The position numbers were made by a program, and so were the translations under genes. Positions 45,238 to 54,339 of a stretch of DNA of 64,000 nucleotides are shown piece by piece. The notes under the pieces were generated by a model. That model had not been told where the DNA came from. It ran no database searches and saw only the letters and a program-made list of their open reading frames with translations. Source of the stretch: Alphaproteobacteria bacterium (GTDB taxonomy: Bacteria > Pseudomonadota > Alphaproteobacteria > Micropepsales > Micropepsaceae); NCBI GenBank assembly GCA_947474565.1, contig CANJIS010000001.1, positions 62,001-126,000 on the forward strand, written 5' to 3'. How positions within the stretch are numbered: position 1 is the first letter of the stretch; every line of letters begins with the position of its first letter.

Positions 45238-46599
45238 TCAGCGCTGGAACTTTGGCTTGGGCGCAGTGGCGGTTTGCGTGTCCGGTTCCGGGGCAAAATG
45301 GCGGTCCACCGTTTCGGCGATGGCCTGGGCGACATTGGCGCGCCAGCGGTCGGTGTTCATCTGGGCGGCGTCCGCGCGATTGGACAGATAACCCAGCTCG
45401 ATCAGCACCGCCGGAACGTCGGGGGCGACAAGCACGGCCAGACTGGCGGAACGGTGCGGCTGGCGGGGCAATATGTCGGTGACGGTGCCAAGCCGGCTGA
45501 GTGCGCTTTCAGCAAAACGTGATGATCTGTTGATGGTGTCGCGCTGGGCCAGATTGATCAGGATCGGCGCCACCGGATTGTTGTCGCCGGACAGGTCCAC
45601 GCCCGCGATCACATCGGACTGGTTTTCACGCCTTGCCAGGGCGCTGGCTTCGCGGTCGGAGCGGCCATCATTCAGGGTGTAGATCGAAAGCCCGCTGACC
45701 GAGGAATCCGGATTGGAATCGGCATGCAGGGAGATCAGAAGATCGGCTTTGTATTTGCGCGCAATCGCCACCCGCTTGGGCAGCGGAATGAAACTGTCCT
45801 TGTCGCGGGTCATGTGGACGCTGTAACCGCGCGTCTTGAGCATTTGGCTGAGCCGCAGCGCTTCGGCCAGCACCAGGTCTTTTTCCAGCGACCCGTTGAC
45901 GCCGCTGGTGCCGGAATCCAGGCCCCCGTGACCGGCATCGATCACCACGATCTTCTTGCCGCCGGTGGGGGGCGCCATCGCCATGGCGGCTTTTTCCGCA
46001 TCGCTTTCGCGCTGCTTCAGGTCGGCGGGCCAGCCGGCATCGCTTTCGAACTTGGCCTGCAGCACGGGGAACATGTCGATCACCACCCGGTAGCCGAAGC
46101 CACCGGAGGGCGGCAGCACCAGGGCATTGGCGACGCTGACCGGCTTGTTGAGATCGATCACCATGCGGCTGTCGCCTTCTCGGAACAGGCCGTAGCGATA
46201 GGATTTGATGGCGCCGTTGGCGGAAGGCTGGGGCGGCGCGCCCAGGCGCCAGGAGACTTGGGGCATATCCACGATCACCCGGTCCGGGTTGGCCAGGGTG
46301 AAGGTGCGCAAATTGACGGGGTCGGACAGTTCCAGGACCAGCCGGGTGCGGTCTTCATGCTCGCCGATGCGGGCGCTCATCACCACGGGGGCCTGACCCA
46401 CCGGCATGGCGCCCGGAGACGGACCGGCATTCTGGAATGCGGGGATCGGCTTGGCCGGAGCGGTGGGCCGCTTTTCGCTGGCAGTGCCGCCCGACAGCAG
46501 CCGGGCGATGGGATCATCGGCATTCGGGGCCGCAGCAACGCCCAGGCCGCAAAAAGCACCGGCCGCCAGCACCACCGCTATGATCTTGAATTTCAACAA
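45238..46599 (-). CDS. N-acetylmuramoyl-L-alanine amidase with AMIN domain
   Basis: This 453-residue AmiC-type protein has a signal peptide (KIIAVVLAAGAFCGLGVAAA), an AMIN domain (about 75-190: RIGEHEDRTRLVLELSD, DRVIVDMPQVSW) that targets the septum, and an Amidase_3 zinc domain (VVIDAGHGGLDSGTSG, LEKDLVLAEAL, LISLHADSN, VLIELGYLSNRADA). It cuts the bond between MurNAc and the stem peptide during cell separation. It precedes mrcA in the same unit. Amidases of this family usually need a LytM activator. The M23 protein at 39196 is a candidate by proximity only. Confidence 0.94.
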   Translation of the reverse strand: MLKFKIIAVVLAAGAFCGLGVAAAPNADDPIARLLSGGTASEKRPTAPAKPIPAFQNAGPSPGAMPVGQAPVVMSARIGEHEDRTRLVLELSDPVNLRTFTLANPDRVIVDMPQVSWRLGAPPQPSANGAIKSYRYGLFREGDSRMVIDLNKPVSVANALVLPPSGGFGYRVVIDMFPVLQAKFESDAGWPADLKQRESDAEKAAMAMAPPTGGKKIVVIDAGHGGLDSGTSGVNGSLEKDLVLAEALRLSQMLKTRGYSVHMTRDKDSFIPLPKRVAIARKYKADLLISLHADSNPDSSVSGLSIYTLNDGRSDREASALARRENQSDVIAGVDLSGDNNPVAPILINLAQRDTINRSSRFAESALSRLGTVTDILPRQPHRSASLAVLVAPDVPAVLIELGYLSNRADAAQMNTDRWRANVAQAIAETVDRHFAPEPDTQTATAPKPKFQR

Positions 46600-47000
46600 T
46601 TTTTCAATCCGATCGGCACCGATCCGCTAAAATCCGCCTAAAACCCTTTACGTTTCGTTAGGCCCCAGCCCCCAAGCTTCCACAGGTTGCACCTTGCCGT
46701 ACCGGCATATGGCACCTACAAGAGTCCAAGGCTGCGCCGGACCGGGATTCCACCGGCACGGCGCGGTGGCCGCGAACGAGACAGCGTCGCTGATTCTCCC
46801 CCGCTGAGGCCATCGCCGCCAGCCCAATCCCCCGCGAATTGCGGGCCCGAATTAAGTGATTTTGATGACAACCCTGTCGCGAACCCTCACCCCAGCCCTG
46901 CCAGAGCAGATGGCTGTCCGGGATCGCGCCCCAACAACGCCGCCCACCCCAAGCCTCGCGTTCACACGCGAGCGGGCACGCGCGGCCATCGGAGAATTCC
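46600..47000 (+). promoter_or_regulatory. Long 5' leader of rne and divergent promoter region
   Basis: There is no gene in these 401 bases. The left part near 46600-46660 is AT-richer and should hold the divergent promoters. The rest is GC-rich with several short stems (for example CGCGAATTGCGGGCCCG near 46835). Long leaders that let RNase E cleave its own mRNA are known for rne in other bacteria. That role here is an inference. I see no riboswitch consensus. Confidence 0.4.
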
Positions 47001-49784
47001 ATGAAAAAGCGCATGCTGATCGACGCCAGCCACCCGGAAGAAACCCGCGTGGTTATTCTCGACGGCTCGAAGGTCGAAGAATTTGACTTCGAGGCTGCCT
47101 CCCGGCGGCCGCTCAAGGGCAATATCTATCTGGCGAAGGTGACGCGGGTTGAACCGTCGTTGCAGGCCGCCTTTGTCGAGTATGGCGGCAACCGCCAGGG
47201 CTTCCTGGCCTTCTCGGAAATCCATCCCGACTATTACCAGATCCCCGCCGCCGACCGGCAGGCCCTGATAGCCGAGCAGGAGGCCGAAGCCCGCCGCCGC
47301 TCCGAGGACGACATTGAATCCTTCGACATCGGCGGCAAGCCGGAAGCCGATGACAGCGACGACGCCAAGGACGAAGGCGACGACGATACCGGTCATGAGG
47401 ACGGCGAAGACGAAGGCCAGGTGCTGGATGCCGCCACCATCGGCGTGCCGGAACCTTCCGCGGAAGAGCCGGCCGAAGAACGCTCCCATGATGACAGGGG
47501 GCCCGCCGCCGACGACCATGGCGATGACCACGAAGATGTCTTCGTCAATCACGTCAACCGTCCCGACGAAGAACATGATGACCATCATCATGACGAAGAC
47601 GAGCTGAGCAAGGCGCAGGCCGCCGAAGCTCACGAAGACGATTATCAGGGCGATGGCGACAGCCTGGCCGCCGGCCATGCCGAAGATCATGAAGGCGAGA
47701 TCGAGGCTGTTTCGGGCGAGCTGGCTGAAGGTGGCGATGCCGCTGCGCAAGCCAACGAAGAGAATGAAGGCGCCATCGAGCCGGTGAGCGGCGAAGAAGG
47801 CGGCGACGCCCAGGCTTTGCAGGCGGCGCGGCCGTCGCAGAAATGGGTGCGCCGCAAGCACTACAAGATTCAGGAAGTCATCAAGCGCCGCCAGATCATC
47901 CTGGTGCAGGTCGTGAAGGAAGAACGCGGCAACAAGGGCGCGGCGCTGACCACCTATATGTCGCTGGCCGGCCGCTATTGCGTGCTGATGCCCAACACCC
48001 CGCGCGGCGGCGGCATTTCCCGCAAGATCACCAATCCCGCCGACCGCAAGCGCCTGAAGAGCGCGGCGCAGGGCCTGGAACTGCCCGAGGGCATGGGGCT
48101 GATTATCCGCACGGCAGGTGAAAACCGCAGCAAGATCGAAATCCGCCGCGACTATGAATATCTGATGCGGCTATGGGACACGATCCGCGAGAAAACGCTG
48201 TCGTCCAATGCGCCCGCCAACGTCTATGAGGAAGGCGACCTTATTAAACGGGTGATCCGCGATCTTTACACCAAGGACGTCCAGGACGTTGTGGTCGAAG
48301 GCGAACAGGGCCACCGCAACGCCAAGGACTTTATGCGGATGCTGATGCCCAGCCATGCGCGCAATGTCCATCAGTACCGGGACTCGGTGCCGCTGTTCCA
48401 GCGCATGCATATCGAATCCCAGCTCGACGCGATGTTCTCGCCCACCGTCACCTTGAAGTCGGGCGGCTATATCGTGATCAACCAGACCGAAGCGCTGGTT
48501 TCGATCGACGTGAACTCCGGCCGCGCCACGCGCGAACATTCCATCGAGGAAACCGCGCGCAAGACCAACCTGGAAGCCGCCGACGAGGTTGGCCGCCAGC
48601 TTCGCCTGCGCGACCTGGCCGGCCTGATCGTGATCGACTTCATCGACATGGAAGAAGGCCGCAACGACCGCGAAGTCGAAAAGCGGATGCGCGATGCGGT
48701 GAAGAATGATCGCGCCCGAGTGCAGATCGGAAAGATTTCCCAGTTCGGCCTGTTGGAAATGTCGCGCCAGCGTTTGCGCGCCGGTGTGCTGGCGGGCTCC
48801 ACCGTCACCTGTTCGCATTGCGGCGGCGCCGGTATCGTCCGCTCGGTCGAATCCACCACCCTGCGCCTGCTGCGCTCCCTGGAAGAAGAAGGCGAAAAGA
48901 ACCGCGCCAGCGCCGTCACCGTGAAGGTGGCGTCCGATATCGCGCTCTATGCCCTGAACCAGAAGCGCCGCGAACTGGCGCGTATCGAAGCCGAATACGG
49001 CATGGAAATTTCCTTTGCCCCGACCGAAGGGCTGCAGGCCGGCAATTTTGAACTGGAGCGCACCCGCTCCAAGGAACCCGGCGCGCAGCCGCGTTCCAGC
49101 GCCGTCAGCATCGAAGCCGGTTTTGTGCCCTCCGATGAGCCGGAAGACGATGTGCCGCCGGACGAGGACGAGGAAGAAGAAGAAATTCTGGACGACGCCG
49201 ACACCGAAACCGAAACGGTGCGCGGCGAAGCCGTGCCGGACAGCGACGGTGAATCCCGCCCCCGCAATAACAATGGTGGTGGTGGTGGTAACAGTGAAGA
49301 GCGCGGCGGAAAACGCCGCCGCCGCCGTGGTGGACGCGGCCGCAACCGTGACCGTGGCCCGCGCGCCGATACGGGCGGCGAAGCCTCCCCTGCCATCGCA
49401 GCGGACGGCGAAGCCGGTGAACAGCATATCGCGCAAAGCAATGACGCCCCGAGCCAAGGCGCACCGCCGCAAGCAGCCGGTGGCGACGTCACTGCCGAAG
49501 GACAACGCCGCCGCCGCCGCCGTGGCCGCCGTGGCGGGCGTGACCGCCAGCCGGGCGAACAGGGCCAGGCGGGCGAAACCCAGGAGGGAACCGCAGCAGC
49601 TTTTGTGGATGACCGCTTCGGCAGCGCCCCGGATGAAATCGACACCACGCCCCGCAACGACGGGCGCGCCGGTTCGCCGTCCACTCCGGTCTGGTCGCTG
49701 AAGGACGATGTTCCCGACACCACCCCGACGGACGACGCAAAGCCCAAAAAGGGCTGGTGGCAAAGAACGTTTAGCGGCGAGTGA
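47001..49784 (+). CDS. rne: Ribonuclease E
   Basis: This 927-residue endonuclease organises mRNA decay and rRNA processing. The N-terminal S1 domain is interrupted by an acidic insertion (about 95-285, runs of Asp, Glu and His), a known alphaproteobacterial trait. The catalytic DNase-I-like part has VSIDVNSGRATRE and IVIDFIDMEEGRNDREVEKR. The zinc-link CSHCGGAG joins protomers. The C-terminal half is disordered and rich in Arg/Gly (KRRRRRGGRGRNRDRG), a scaffold for RNA and degradosome partners. The DEAD-box helicase at 17-19 kb is a possible partner. The ATG at 47001 follows GGAGAAT. Confidence 0.95.
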   Translation: MKKRMLIDASHPEETRVVILDGSKVEEFDFEAASRRPLKGNIYLAKVTRVEPSLQAAFVEYGGNRQGFLAFSEIHPDYYQIPAADRQALIAEQEAEARRRSEDDIESFDIGGKPEADDSDDAKDEGDDDTGHEDGEDEGQVLDAATIGVPEPSAEEPAEERSHDDRGPAADDHGDDHEDVFVNHVNRPDEEHDDHHHDEDELSKAQAAEAHEDDYQGDGDSLAAGHAEDHEGEIEAVSGELAEGGDAAAQANEENEGAIEPVSGEEGGDAQALQAARPSQKWVRRKHYKIQEVIKRRQIILVQVVKEERGNKGAALTTYMSLAGRYCVLMPNTPRGGGISRKITNPADRKRLKSAAQGLELPEGMGLIIRTAGENRSKIEIRRDYEYLMRLWDTIREKTLSSNAPANVYEEGDLIKRVIRDLYTKDVQDVVVEGEQGHRNAKDFMRMLMPSHARNVHQYRDSVPLFQRMHIESQLDAMFSPTVTLKSGGYIVINQTEALVSIDVNSGRATREHSIEETARKTNLEAADEVGRQLRLRDLAGLIVIDFIDMEEGRNDREVEKRMRDAVKNDRARVQIGKISQFGLLEMSRQRLRAGVLAGSTVTCSHCGGAGIVRSVESTTLRLLRSLEEEGEKNRASAVTVKVASDIALYALNQKRRELARIEAEYGMEISFAPTEGLQAGNFELERTRSKEPGAQPRSSAVSIEAGFVPSDEPEDDVPPDEDEEEEEILDDADTETETVRGEAVPDSDGESRPRNNNGGGGGNSEERGGKRRRRRGGRGRNRDRGPRADTGGEASPAIAADGEAGEQHIAQSNDAPSQGAPPQAAGGDVTAEGQRRRRRRGRRGGRDRQPGEQGQAGETQEGTAAAFVDDRFGSAPDEIDTTPRNDGRAGSPSTPVWSLKDDVPDTTPTDDAKPKKGWWQRTFSGE

Positions 49785-49818
49785 GTTCGTGCTAGCGTGT
49801 CACCAACAGGGATTTGCC

Positions 49819-50109
49819 ATGCGTAATGTCGTTGTTTTTGTCCTGACGTTTACGCTGATCGCAAGCACCTCGCTTGCAGCGGCAGAAAATGGCGCGCTTC
49901 CCCAGGGTCAACCTGCGGGCGTCGTACAAGCGCAGAAGGGCATCAACACATTCTGGGTGGTGAGCGGCGCCGTGGCCTTGCTGGGATTGGGTGCACTGCT
50001 GATTTCCACGCAGAAGAGCACCACCAGCAGCATCCATTTCGACGTCAACGACAATAACGTGATCCCGGTCAACAACACCGTGATCAGCACCTCGACGACA
50101 GGCAGCTAA
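49819..50109 (+). CDS. Hypothetical small exported membrane protein
   Basis: This 96-residue protein has a signal peptide (MRNVVVFVLTFTLIASTSLAAA), a short polar stretch, one transmembrane helix (TFWVVSGAVALLGLGALLIST), and a Ser/Thr/Asn-rich tail. No family is recognised. The helix-then-polar-tail layout resembles small envelope proteins with a glycine-rich helix. The ATG at 49819 gives a clean signal peptide. The frame is also open upstream into the end of rne. It lies 34 bases after rne. Confidence 0.6.
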   Translation: MRNVVVFVLTFTLIASTSLAAAENGALPQGQPAGVVQAQKGINTFWVVSGAVALLGLGALLISTQKSTTSSIHFDVNDNNVIPVNNTVISTSTTGS

Positions 50110-50123
50110 GCCGAGATCGCGTG

Positions 50124-50205
50124 CCGCTCGCTTTAGCTCGCGGCGTTCGCTCCTTTCGCAGGTCCACTGGACCTGCTCACGCGCTACGCGCGCCGTCGCT
50201 CACAG
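50124..50205 (+). repeat. Triple-hairpin intergenic repeat, copy C
   Basis: Hairpin one is CCGC-TC-GC...GC-TC-GCGG (50124-50143), with the TC/TC internal loop also seen in copy A. Hairpin two is the 19-base palindrome 50158-50176 with core GGTCCACTGGACC. Hairpin three is CGCGC-TAC-GCGCG (50080-type loop TAC, at 50180-50192). It ends CTCACAG. Unlike copies A and B, I see no duplicated flank. Confidence 0.8.
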
Positions 50206-50212
50206 CGCAATT

Positions 50213-51586
50213 TCACTTGGTCGCTATCGGCCGATCCACCGACGCACCCAGACCGCTGCCACCCGGATCGGGCAACGCAACGCACAGGCCGTTCTGGCAG
50301 GCGATGGTGTTGGCGGTGGCGAACGGCGCCAGCCCCGTGGAACGCAAATCCGTGGGCCGCGTCACACCGGCCCCGGCCGCACGGCGCAGCAAGGCATACA
50401 CCATCGCACCGCTGCCATTGGGTCCGCCGGAACCGGCGCCGGCCAGCGTCACCGCGCCTGACGAATCCGTGACGATCATGGGCGTGAGGAAGGCGCTGGA
50501 AATTCCATTGGGCGCAGACGGCGATGCCGCCAGTGTCACGCCGCTGTCGGCCGCGCTATGGCCCGAACCGAACGGACCATTCAATGTCACGGCACAGGCG
50601 ACCGCCTGGCCATTTTTATCCATCGCGGCAAAGCCGGTGGCGCCCAGATCCGGCGGCACCGTCGCGATATTGAAAGAGGCCAGCGTGCGGCGCAGGCCGT
50701 TCACGATCGCGCCCTGCGGTTCGCCTGTGCCGGTGTTGGTGACGAGGGCCGCGATAAACGCGCCCGCGCCGGTGGACGGGCCGGGCATGGCGGCGCTGAC
50801 TTCACCGCGGCGCTGGATGCGGGGCTGAACCAATGCGGCGCGATAGGCGGCAAGTTCGGCCAGATTGAGCGGGCGGCCACCCTCAGCGGAGGCGCGGACC
50901 AGGCTGCCGGCCACCGCTTCTTTATAAAAGCCGTCAGCGCCGGACAGACGCACTTGCGCCAGGGTTTGCGCCAGCGCCGTGTTGGCCACCACGCTGCCTT
51001 CGGGCTTGAGCGTGCCGTCGCTCATGAACTCCGCTGCCAGCAAGGGATCCTGCGCGACGATGGATTGAATCACCGAAAGGCGCTGGGCCAGAACATGGCT
51101 GATGGGGAAACCGGCGCCGGCATAGGCTTCGGCTGGCGCGACAACGCGCTGCCATGGCAACGCGCCATACGCCTTCTGCATGTCATAGAAACCCGCCACC
51201 GCGCCAGGAACGGCGTAGGCGCCGCCGCTGCCCGCGGCCTGGGCGAGAAAATCATACTCCGCGATGCGGCCCTTGTCGTTGCGGACCAGACAGATGCCGC
51301 CGCCGCCCAGGCCTGCCGCCACCGGATAGGTGACGGACAATGTAAAGAACATCGCGGCGGCCGCATCGGCGGCGCTGCCGCCTTGAGACAGAATGGCGGT
51401 GCCTGCCTTGGCGGCGAAGGGTTCATCGCTCACCGCCAGGCCTGTCATATCGGCCCGCTGCGAGACCTGGCCGCCGACGATATCGGCAAGAAAAATATTG
51501 GGCGCGCTGGGCATGATGCTGTCCATGGACGAGCAGCCCGCCAGAAGCGACGCGGTCAGAAGCGAGACAATGCGGCGATAGGCCAT
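50213..51586 (-). CDS. Gamma-glutamyltransferase-like Ntn-hydrolase, lipoprotein, divergent active site
   Basis: This protein of about 457 residues has a lipoprotein signal (VSLLTASLLAGCSS, Cys at about 18). The GGT fold is visible in FAAKAGTAILSQGGSAADAAAAM, GLGGGGICLV, AVPGAVAGFYDMQKAYGALPW, and the autoprocessing region GATGFAAMDKNGQAVACAVTLN. The nucleophile Thr (about 317) is kept, but the following residue is Gly where GGTs have His (TTH). The arginine of DFRE that binds the glutamyl carboxylate is Leu (YDFLAQ). It may have another substrate than glutathione. It is transcribed alone. The ATG at 51586 is preferred over the adjoining GTG. Confidence 0.82.
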   Translation of the reverse strand: MAYRRIVSLLTASLLAGCSSMDSIMPSAPNIFLADIVGGQVSQRADMTGLAVSDEPFAAKAGTAILSQGGSAADAAAAMFFTLSVTYPVAAGLGGGGICLVRNDKGRIAEYDFLAQAAGSGGAYAVPGAVAGFYDMQKAYGALPWQRVVAPAEAYAGAGFPISHVLAQRLSVIQSIVAQDPLLAAEFMSDGTLKPEGSVVANTALAQTLAQVRLSGADGFYKEAVAGSLVRASAEGGRPLNLAELAAYRAALVQPRIQRRGEVSAAMPGPSTGAGAFIAALVTNTGTGEPQGAIVNGLRRTLASFNIATVPPDLGATGFAAMDKNGQAVACAVTLNGPFGSGHSAADSGVTLAASPSAPNGISSAFLTPMIVTDSSGAVTLAGAGSGGPNGSGAMVYALLRRAAGAGVTRPTDLRSTGLAPFATANTIACQNGLCVALPDPGGSGLGASVDRPIATK

Positions 51587-51799
51587 CACGGCGGGGTAAT
51601 CCTTGTTGGGTGGGCGCCGAAAAACGAGCCCGCCCGACCATAATAGAGCCGGTTATGCCCCACCCCCGGATTTACCGCTAGACGCTTGTTTGCTTTTGGC
51701 CTTTGGGGACTTTACCCTCTGATTTGGGTGGGGACCCGCGTTCAGACGGGCCAAGGGGCGATCAGCCACGAAGCGGCTGACAGAAGGAGTTTGGCTCAC

Positions 51800-53224
51800 T
51801 TGCGCTTATTCCCTGTATTGGGGCACCCCGCTTTTCAGCGCCTCTCCCGCTATGCGCGCCCATTTCTTCGCGCAAGACCTTGGGCTTTTGCCGTGGGTTT
51901 TGCCGCCAGCATGGCCGGCGCCAACCTGCCCGCCATGGCCCAGGGCATCCAGCTTCTGCGCGATACCGAAACCGAGGAGATGCTGCGCTCCTATGAAGAG
52001 CCGCTGGCCAAGGCCGCGGGACTGAACCCCTCGCCCCGCGTCTGGCTTCTGGGCAATGGCGACATCAACGCATTCGCCACCTTCGGCGATGGCGGTGAAA
52101 ATATCTTCATCTTCGCCGGCATCCTGATGTTCACAAAAACGCCCAACGAACTGATCGGCGTGATGGCGCATGAGACCGGCCATATCAGCGGCGGTCACAT
52201 CATCAGCGGCGGCATCGCCGCGCGCAAAGCCGCCACGCCGATGCTGCTGGCCATGCTGGCGGGCGTCGCCGCCATGCTCGCGGGCGCAGGTCAAGCCGGC
52301 ATGGTGCTGATGGGTGCGGGCCAGGCCATCGCCCAGGCGCAGATGTCGGCTTTCTCCCGAGTGCAGGAATCCGCCGCCGACCAGATCGCTCTCAATCTGT
52401 TGCTGCGCACGCGCCAGTCGCCGCGCGGCATCTATGACACCTTCAACCGCTTCGCCCAGGATGAAGCGCGCAGCGCCTACAAGATCAACCCGTTCGCGGT
52501 GGACCATCCGGTGGGTCAGGATCGCCTGGCCAATATCGAAACCAAGATGGAAGCCTCGCCCTATCGGGATGTGAAGGACAGCCCGCAGGTCACGCACACG
52601 TTCGAAATGGTGCAGGCCAAGCTGGCGGGTTACACCCTGCCCATGGCCGAAGCCTTGAAGCGTTTTCCCGAGACCGACACATCGGAACCGGCGCGCTATG
52701 CCCGCGCCATGGTTTATCTGCGCCAGCCGCAATTGCAGAAGGCGCTGGCCGAGATCGGCGCCCTGATTCAGGAAGAACCCAACAACCCCTATTTCTACGA
52801 AGTGCAGGGGCAGATTTATCTGTCCATGGCCAAGCCGGACCTGGCCATTCCGTCCTACCAGAAAGCGGTGAACCTGAAGCCCATCGCCGCGCCCCAGCTG
52901 CGGCTGGCGCTGGCAGTGGCGCAGTTGGCGACCGACCGGACCGACATGTCCCAGGCCGCGCTTTCCAACCTGAAAATCGCCAGCCTGACGGAAAATGACG
53001 ACGCGTTTACCTGGTATGAAACAGCCCAGGCGTACAGCAACCTGAAGAATGAACCCATGGCCACCCTGGCCACCGCCGAATTCCATTATTCCGGCGGCGA
53101 CTATAAACAGGCGGCGCAGTTCGCCGCCCGCGCCCGCGCCAAGCTCACGCAAGGCACCGGCGATTGGGAACGGGCCAATGATATTATCGGTGCTTCGGCG
53201 CAGCAGACGCGGGACCAGAACTAA
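51800..53224 (+). CDS. M48 family metallopeptidase with TPR region (BepA-like), exported
   Basis: This protein of about 474 residues has a twin-part signal region (LRARPWAFAVGFAASMAGANLPAMAQG), the M48 domain with zinc motif MAHETGHISGGH and the third ligand after SAFSRVQESAADQIAL, and a C-terminal TPR domain (EEPNNPYFYEVQGQIYLSMAKPDLAIPSYQKAVNLKP). BepA-type proteins police outer-membrane protein assembly in the periplasm. I place the start at TTG 51800, ten bases after AAGGAG. The frame is open further upstream without a better site. It is followed after 11 bases by a DsbA-like gene. Confidence 0.9.
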   Translation: MRLFPVLGHPAFQRLSRYARPFLRARPWAFAVGFAASMAGANLPAMAQGIQLLRDTETEEMLRSYEEPLAKAAGLNPSPRVWLLGNGDINAFATFGDGGENIFIFAGILMFTKTPNELIGVMAHETGHISGGHIISGGIAARKAATPMLLAMLAGVAAMLAGAGQAGMVLMGAGQAIAQAQMSAFSRVQESAADQIALNLLLRTRQSPRGIYDTFNRFAQDEARSAYKINPFAVDHPVGQDRLANIETKMEASPYRDVKDSPQVTHTFEMVQAKLAGYTLPMAEALKRFPETDTSEPARYARAMVYLRQPQLQKALAEIGALIQEEPNNPYFYEVQGQIYLSMAKPDLAIPSYQKAVNLKPIAAPQLRLALAVAQLATDRTDMSQAALSNLKIASLTENDDAFTWYETAQAYSNLKNEPMATLATAEFHYSGGDYKQAAQFAARARAKLTQGTGDWERANDIIGASAQQTRDQN

Positions 53225-53235
53225 CGAGGACCAGA

Positions 53236-53991
53236 ATGCGTGACCTGACCACCATCATCGCCGGCGCTCTTGGCGGCGCCTTGATCGCTCTCGTGATCGT
53301 GTTCGCGGCGGCCCAGAACGGCATGCTGCCGGGCACGGCGAACGGCGGCTCGGGAGAAGCCATCCGCGCCTATCTTCTGGCCCATCCGGAAATTGCCGGC
53401 GAGATGAACGACAAGCTGGCCGAGCGCCAGGCTGCCAACCAGCAACAGGCCAGCGCCGACGCCATCAAGCGCATCGGGCTGAACGCCTTCTTCGATCCCA
53501 GGATCGCTTTTGTCACCGGCCCGGCCAATGCCAAGAAGAGCGTGGTGGAGCTGTCCGACTATAACTGCCCCTATTGCCGCGCTTCGGCGCCGGCGATGGA
53601 AAAATTCTATGCGCTGCACAAGAACGACACGCGCTTCTCGTTCATCGAATTCCCCATCAAGGGACCGGACTCCATCGTCGCCTCCAAGGTGGCGCTGGCG
53701 GCGCGCAACCAGCCCGACAAATATGTGGCGCTGCATTTCGCGATGATGAGCGAGACCAAGCCGGTGGACGCCGATGTGATCATGCAGGCGGCGGTGAAGG
53801 CGGGTCTGGACCTGAACAAGCTCAAGGCCGACATGGAGAAGCCGGAGATCACTGCGGCGATCGACCAGAGCCATGCCCTGGCGCGCAGCGCCGGGATCGA
53901 CGGCACACCGACCTTCATCGTCAACGGGATCATGCATCCCGGCGCGGTGGATGACGCGACCCTGGCCGAACTGGCGGCCAAGGAAAGCTAG
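53236..53991 (+). CDS. DsbA-family thiol:disulfide oxidoreductase
   Basis: This 251-residue protein has a membrane anchor or signal (TTIIAGALGGALIALVIVFAAA), a helical spacer (YLLAHPEIAGEMNDKLAERQ) and a DsbA/Com1-type thioredoxin domain with active site NCPYCRA and the cis-proline region GIDGTPTFIVNG. It would form or isomerise disulfides in periplasmic proteins. It is cotranscribed with the M48 peptidase, so the two may act together on envelope protein folding. Confidence 0.92.
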   Translation: MRDLTTIIAGALGGALIALVIVFAAAQNGMLPGTANGGSGEAIRAYLLAHPEIAGEMNDKLAERQAANQQQASADAIKRIGLNAFFDPRIAFVTGPANAKKSVVELSDYNCPYCRASAPAMEKFYALHKNDTRFSFIEFPIKGPDSIVASKVALAARNQPDKYVALHFAMMSETKPVDADVIMQAAVKAGLDLNKLKADMEKPEITAAIDQSHALARSAGIDGTPTFIVNGIMHPGAVDDATLAELAAKES

Positions 53992-54007
53992 CGCGCCCTT
54001 GCCGCGT

Positions 54008-54142
54008 GATGCCGGCGTGGTGGGCGTTGGTGCGGCAGTCGCCGTCGCCGACAATGCCAGCATCCAGCTGCGCTATGACGGCCAATATTCCGGCAATGCG
54101 GCGTCCCATACGATCAGCGCCGGGTTGGCGGTGCACTGGTAA
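54008..54142 (+). pseudogene. Relic of an autotransporter beta-barrel C terminus
   Basis: About 44 codons (VGVGAAVAVADNASIQLRYD, then GQYSGNAASHTISAGLAVHW and stop) have the alternating pattern and terminal aromatic residue of the last two strands of an autotransporter beta-barrel. No upstream barrel or passenger is present. The region directly before is the unrelated DsbA-like gene. It is the remaining 3' stub of a lost gene. There is no start codon or ribosome binding site of its own. Confidence 0.65.
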
Positions 54143-54234
54143 GGCTACGCGGCCTGCAACCGCCGGAAGGTTGAAAGGGGTCGGGCGCGCAAGAACCTCG
54201 CCTCGGTGGCGCGCTGCCGCTTAGCGTAAAAGAA

Positions 54235-54264
54235 AAGCGCGGCACACCGGAGTGCACCGCGCTT
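54235..54264 (+). terminator. Hairpin with T-run after the autotransporter relic
   Basis: AAGCGCGG pairs with CCGCGCTT, with a further CAC/GTG pairing inside, and GTTTTGG follows. It may be the original terminator of the lost gene. The preceding 54143-54234 holds nothing else recognised. Confidence 0.65.
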
Positions 54265-54274
54265 GTTTTGGAAG

Positions 54275-54333
54275 CCTGGATCCCCTCCCCTCACATCGCG
54301 GCTTGCGCCGCGCTGTTTGCTGGGGATGACAGG
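54275..54333 (+). repeat. CCTGGATCCCC...GGGGATGACAG repeat, copy b
   Basis: The element begins CCTGGATCCCCTCCCCTC, has an inner stem (GCGG...CCGC), and ends GCTGGGGATGACAGG. It belongs to the same family as 41324-41382 and 57414-57462. It ends six bases before the cytochrome gene stop. Confidence 0.7.
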
Positions 54334-54339
54334 AAAGTT

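Noticed and set aside
47290-47830. Highly acidic stretch in RNase E as a frameshift or insertion artefact
   Set aside because: The frame is continuous and acidic insertions in the S1 domain are normal for alphaproteobacterial RNase E.
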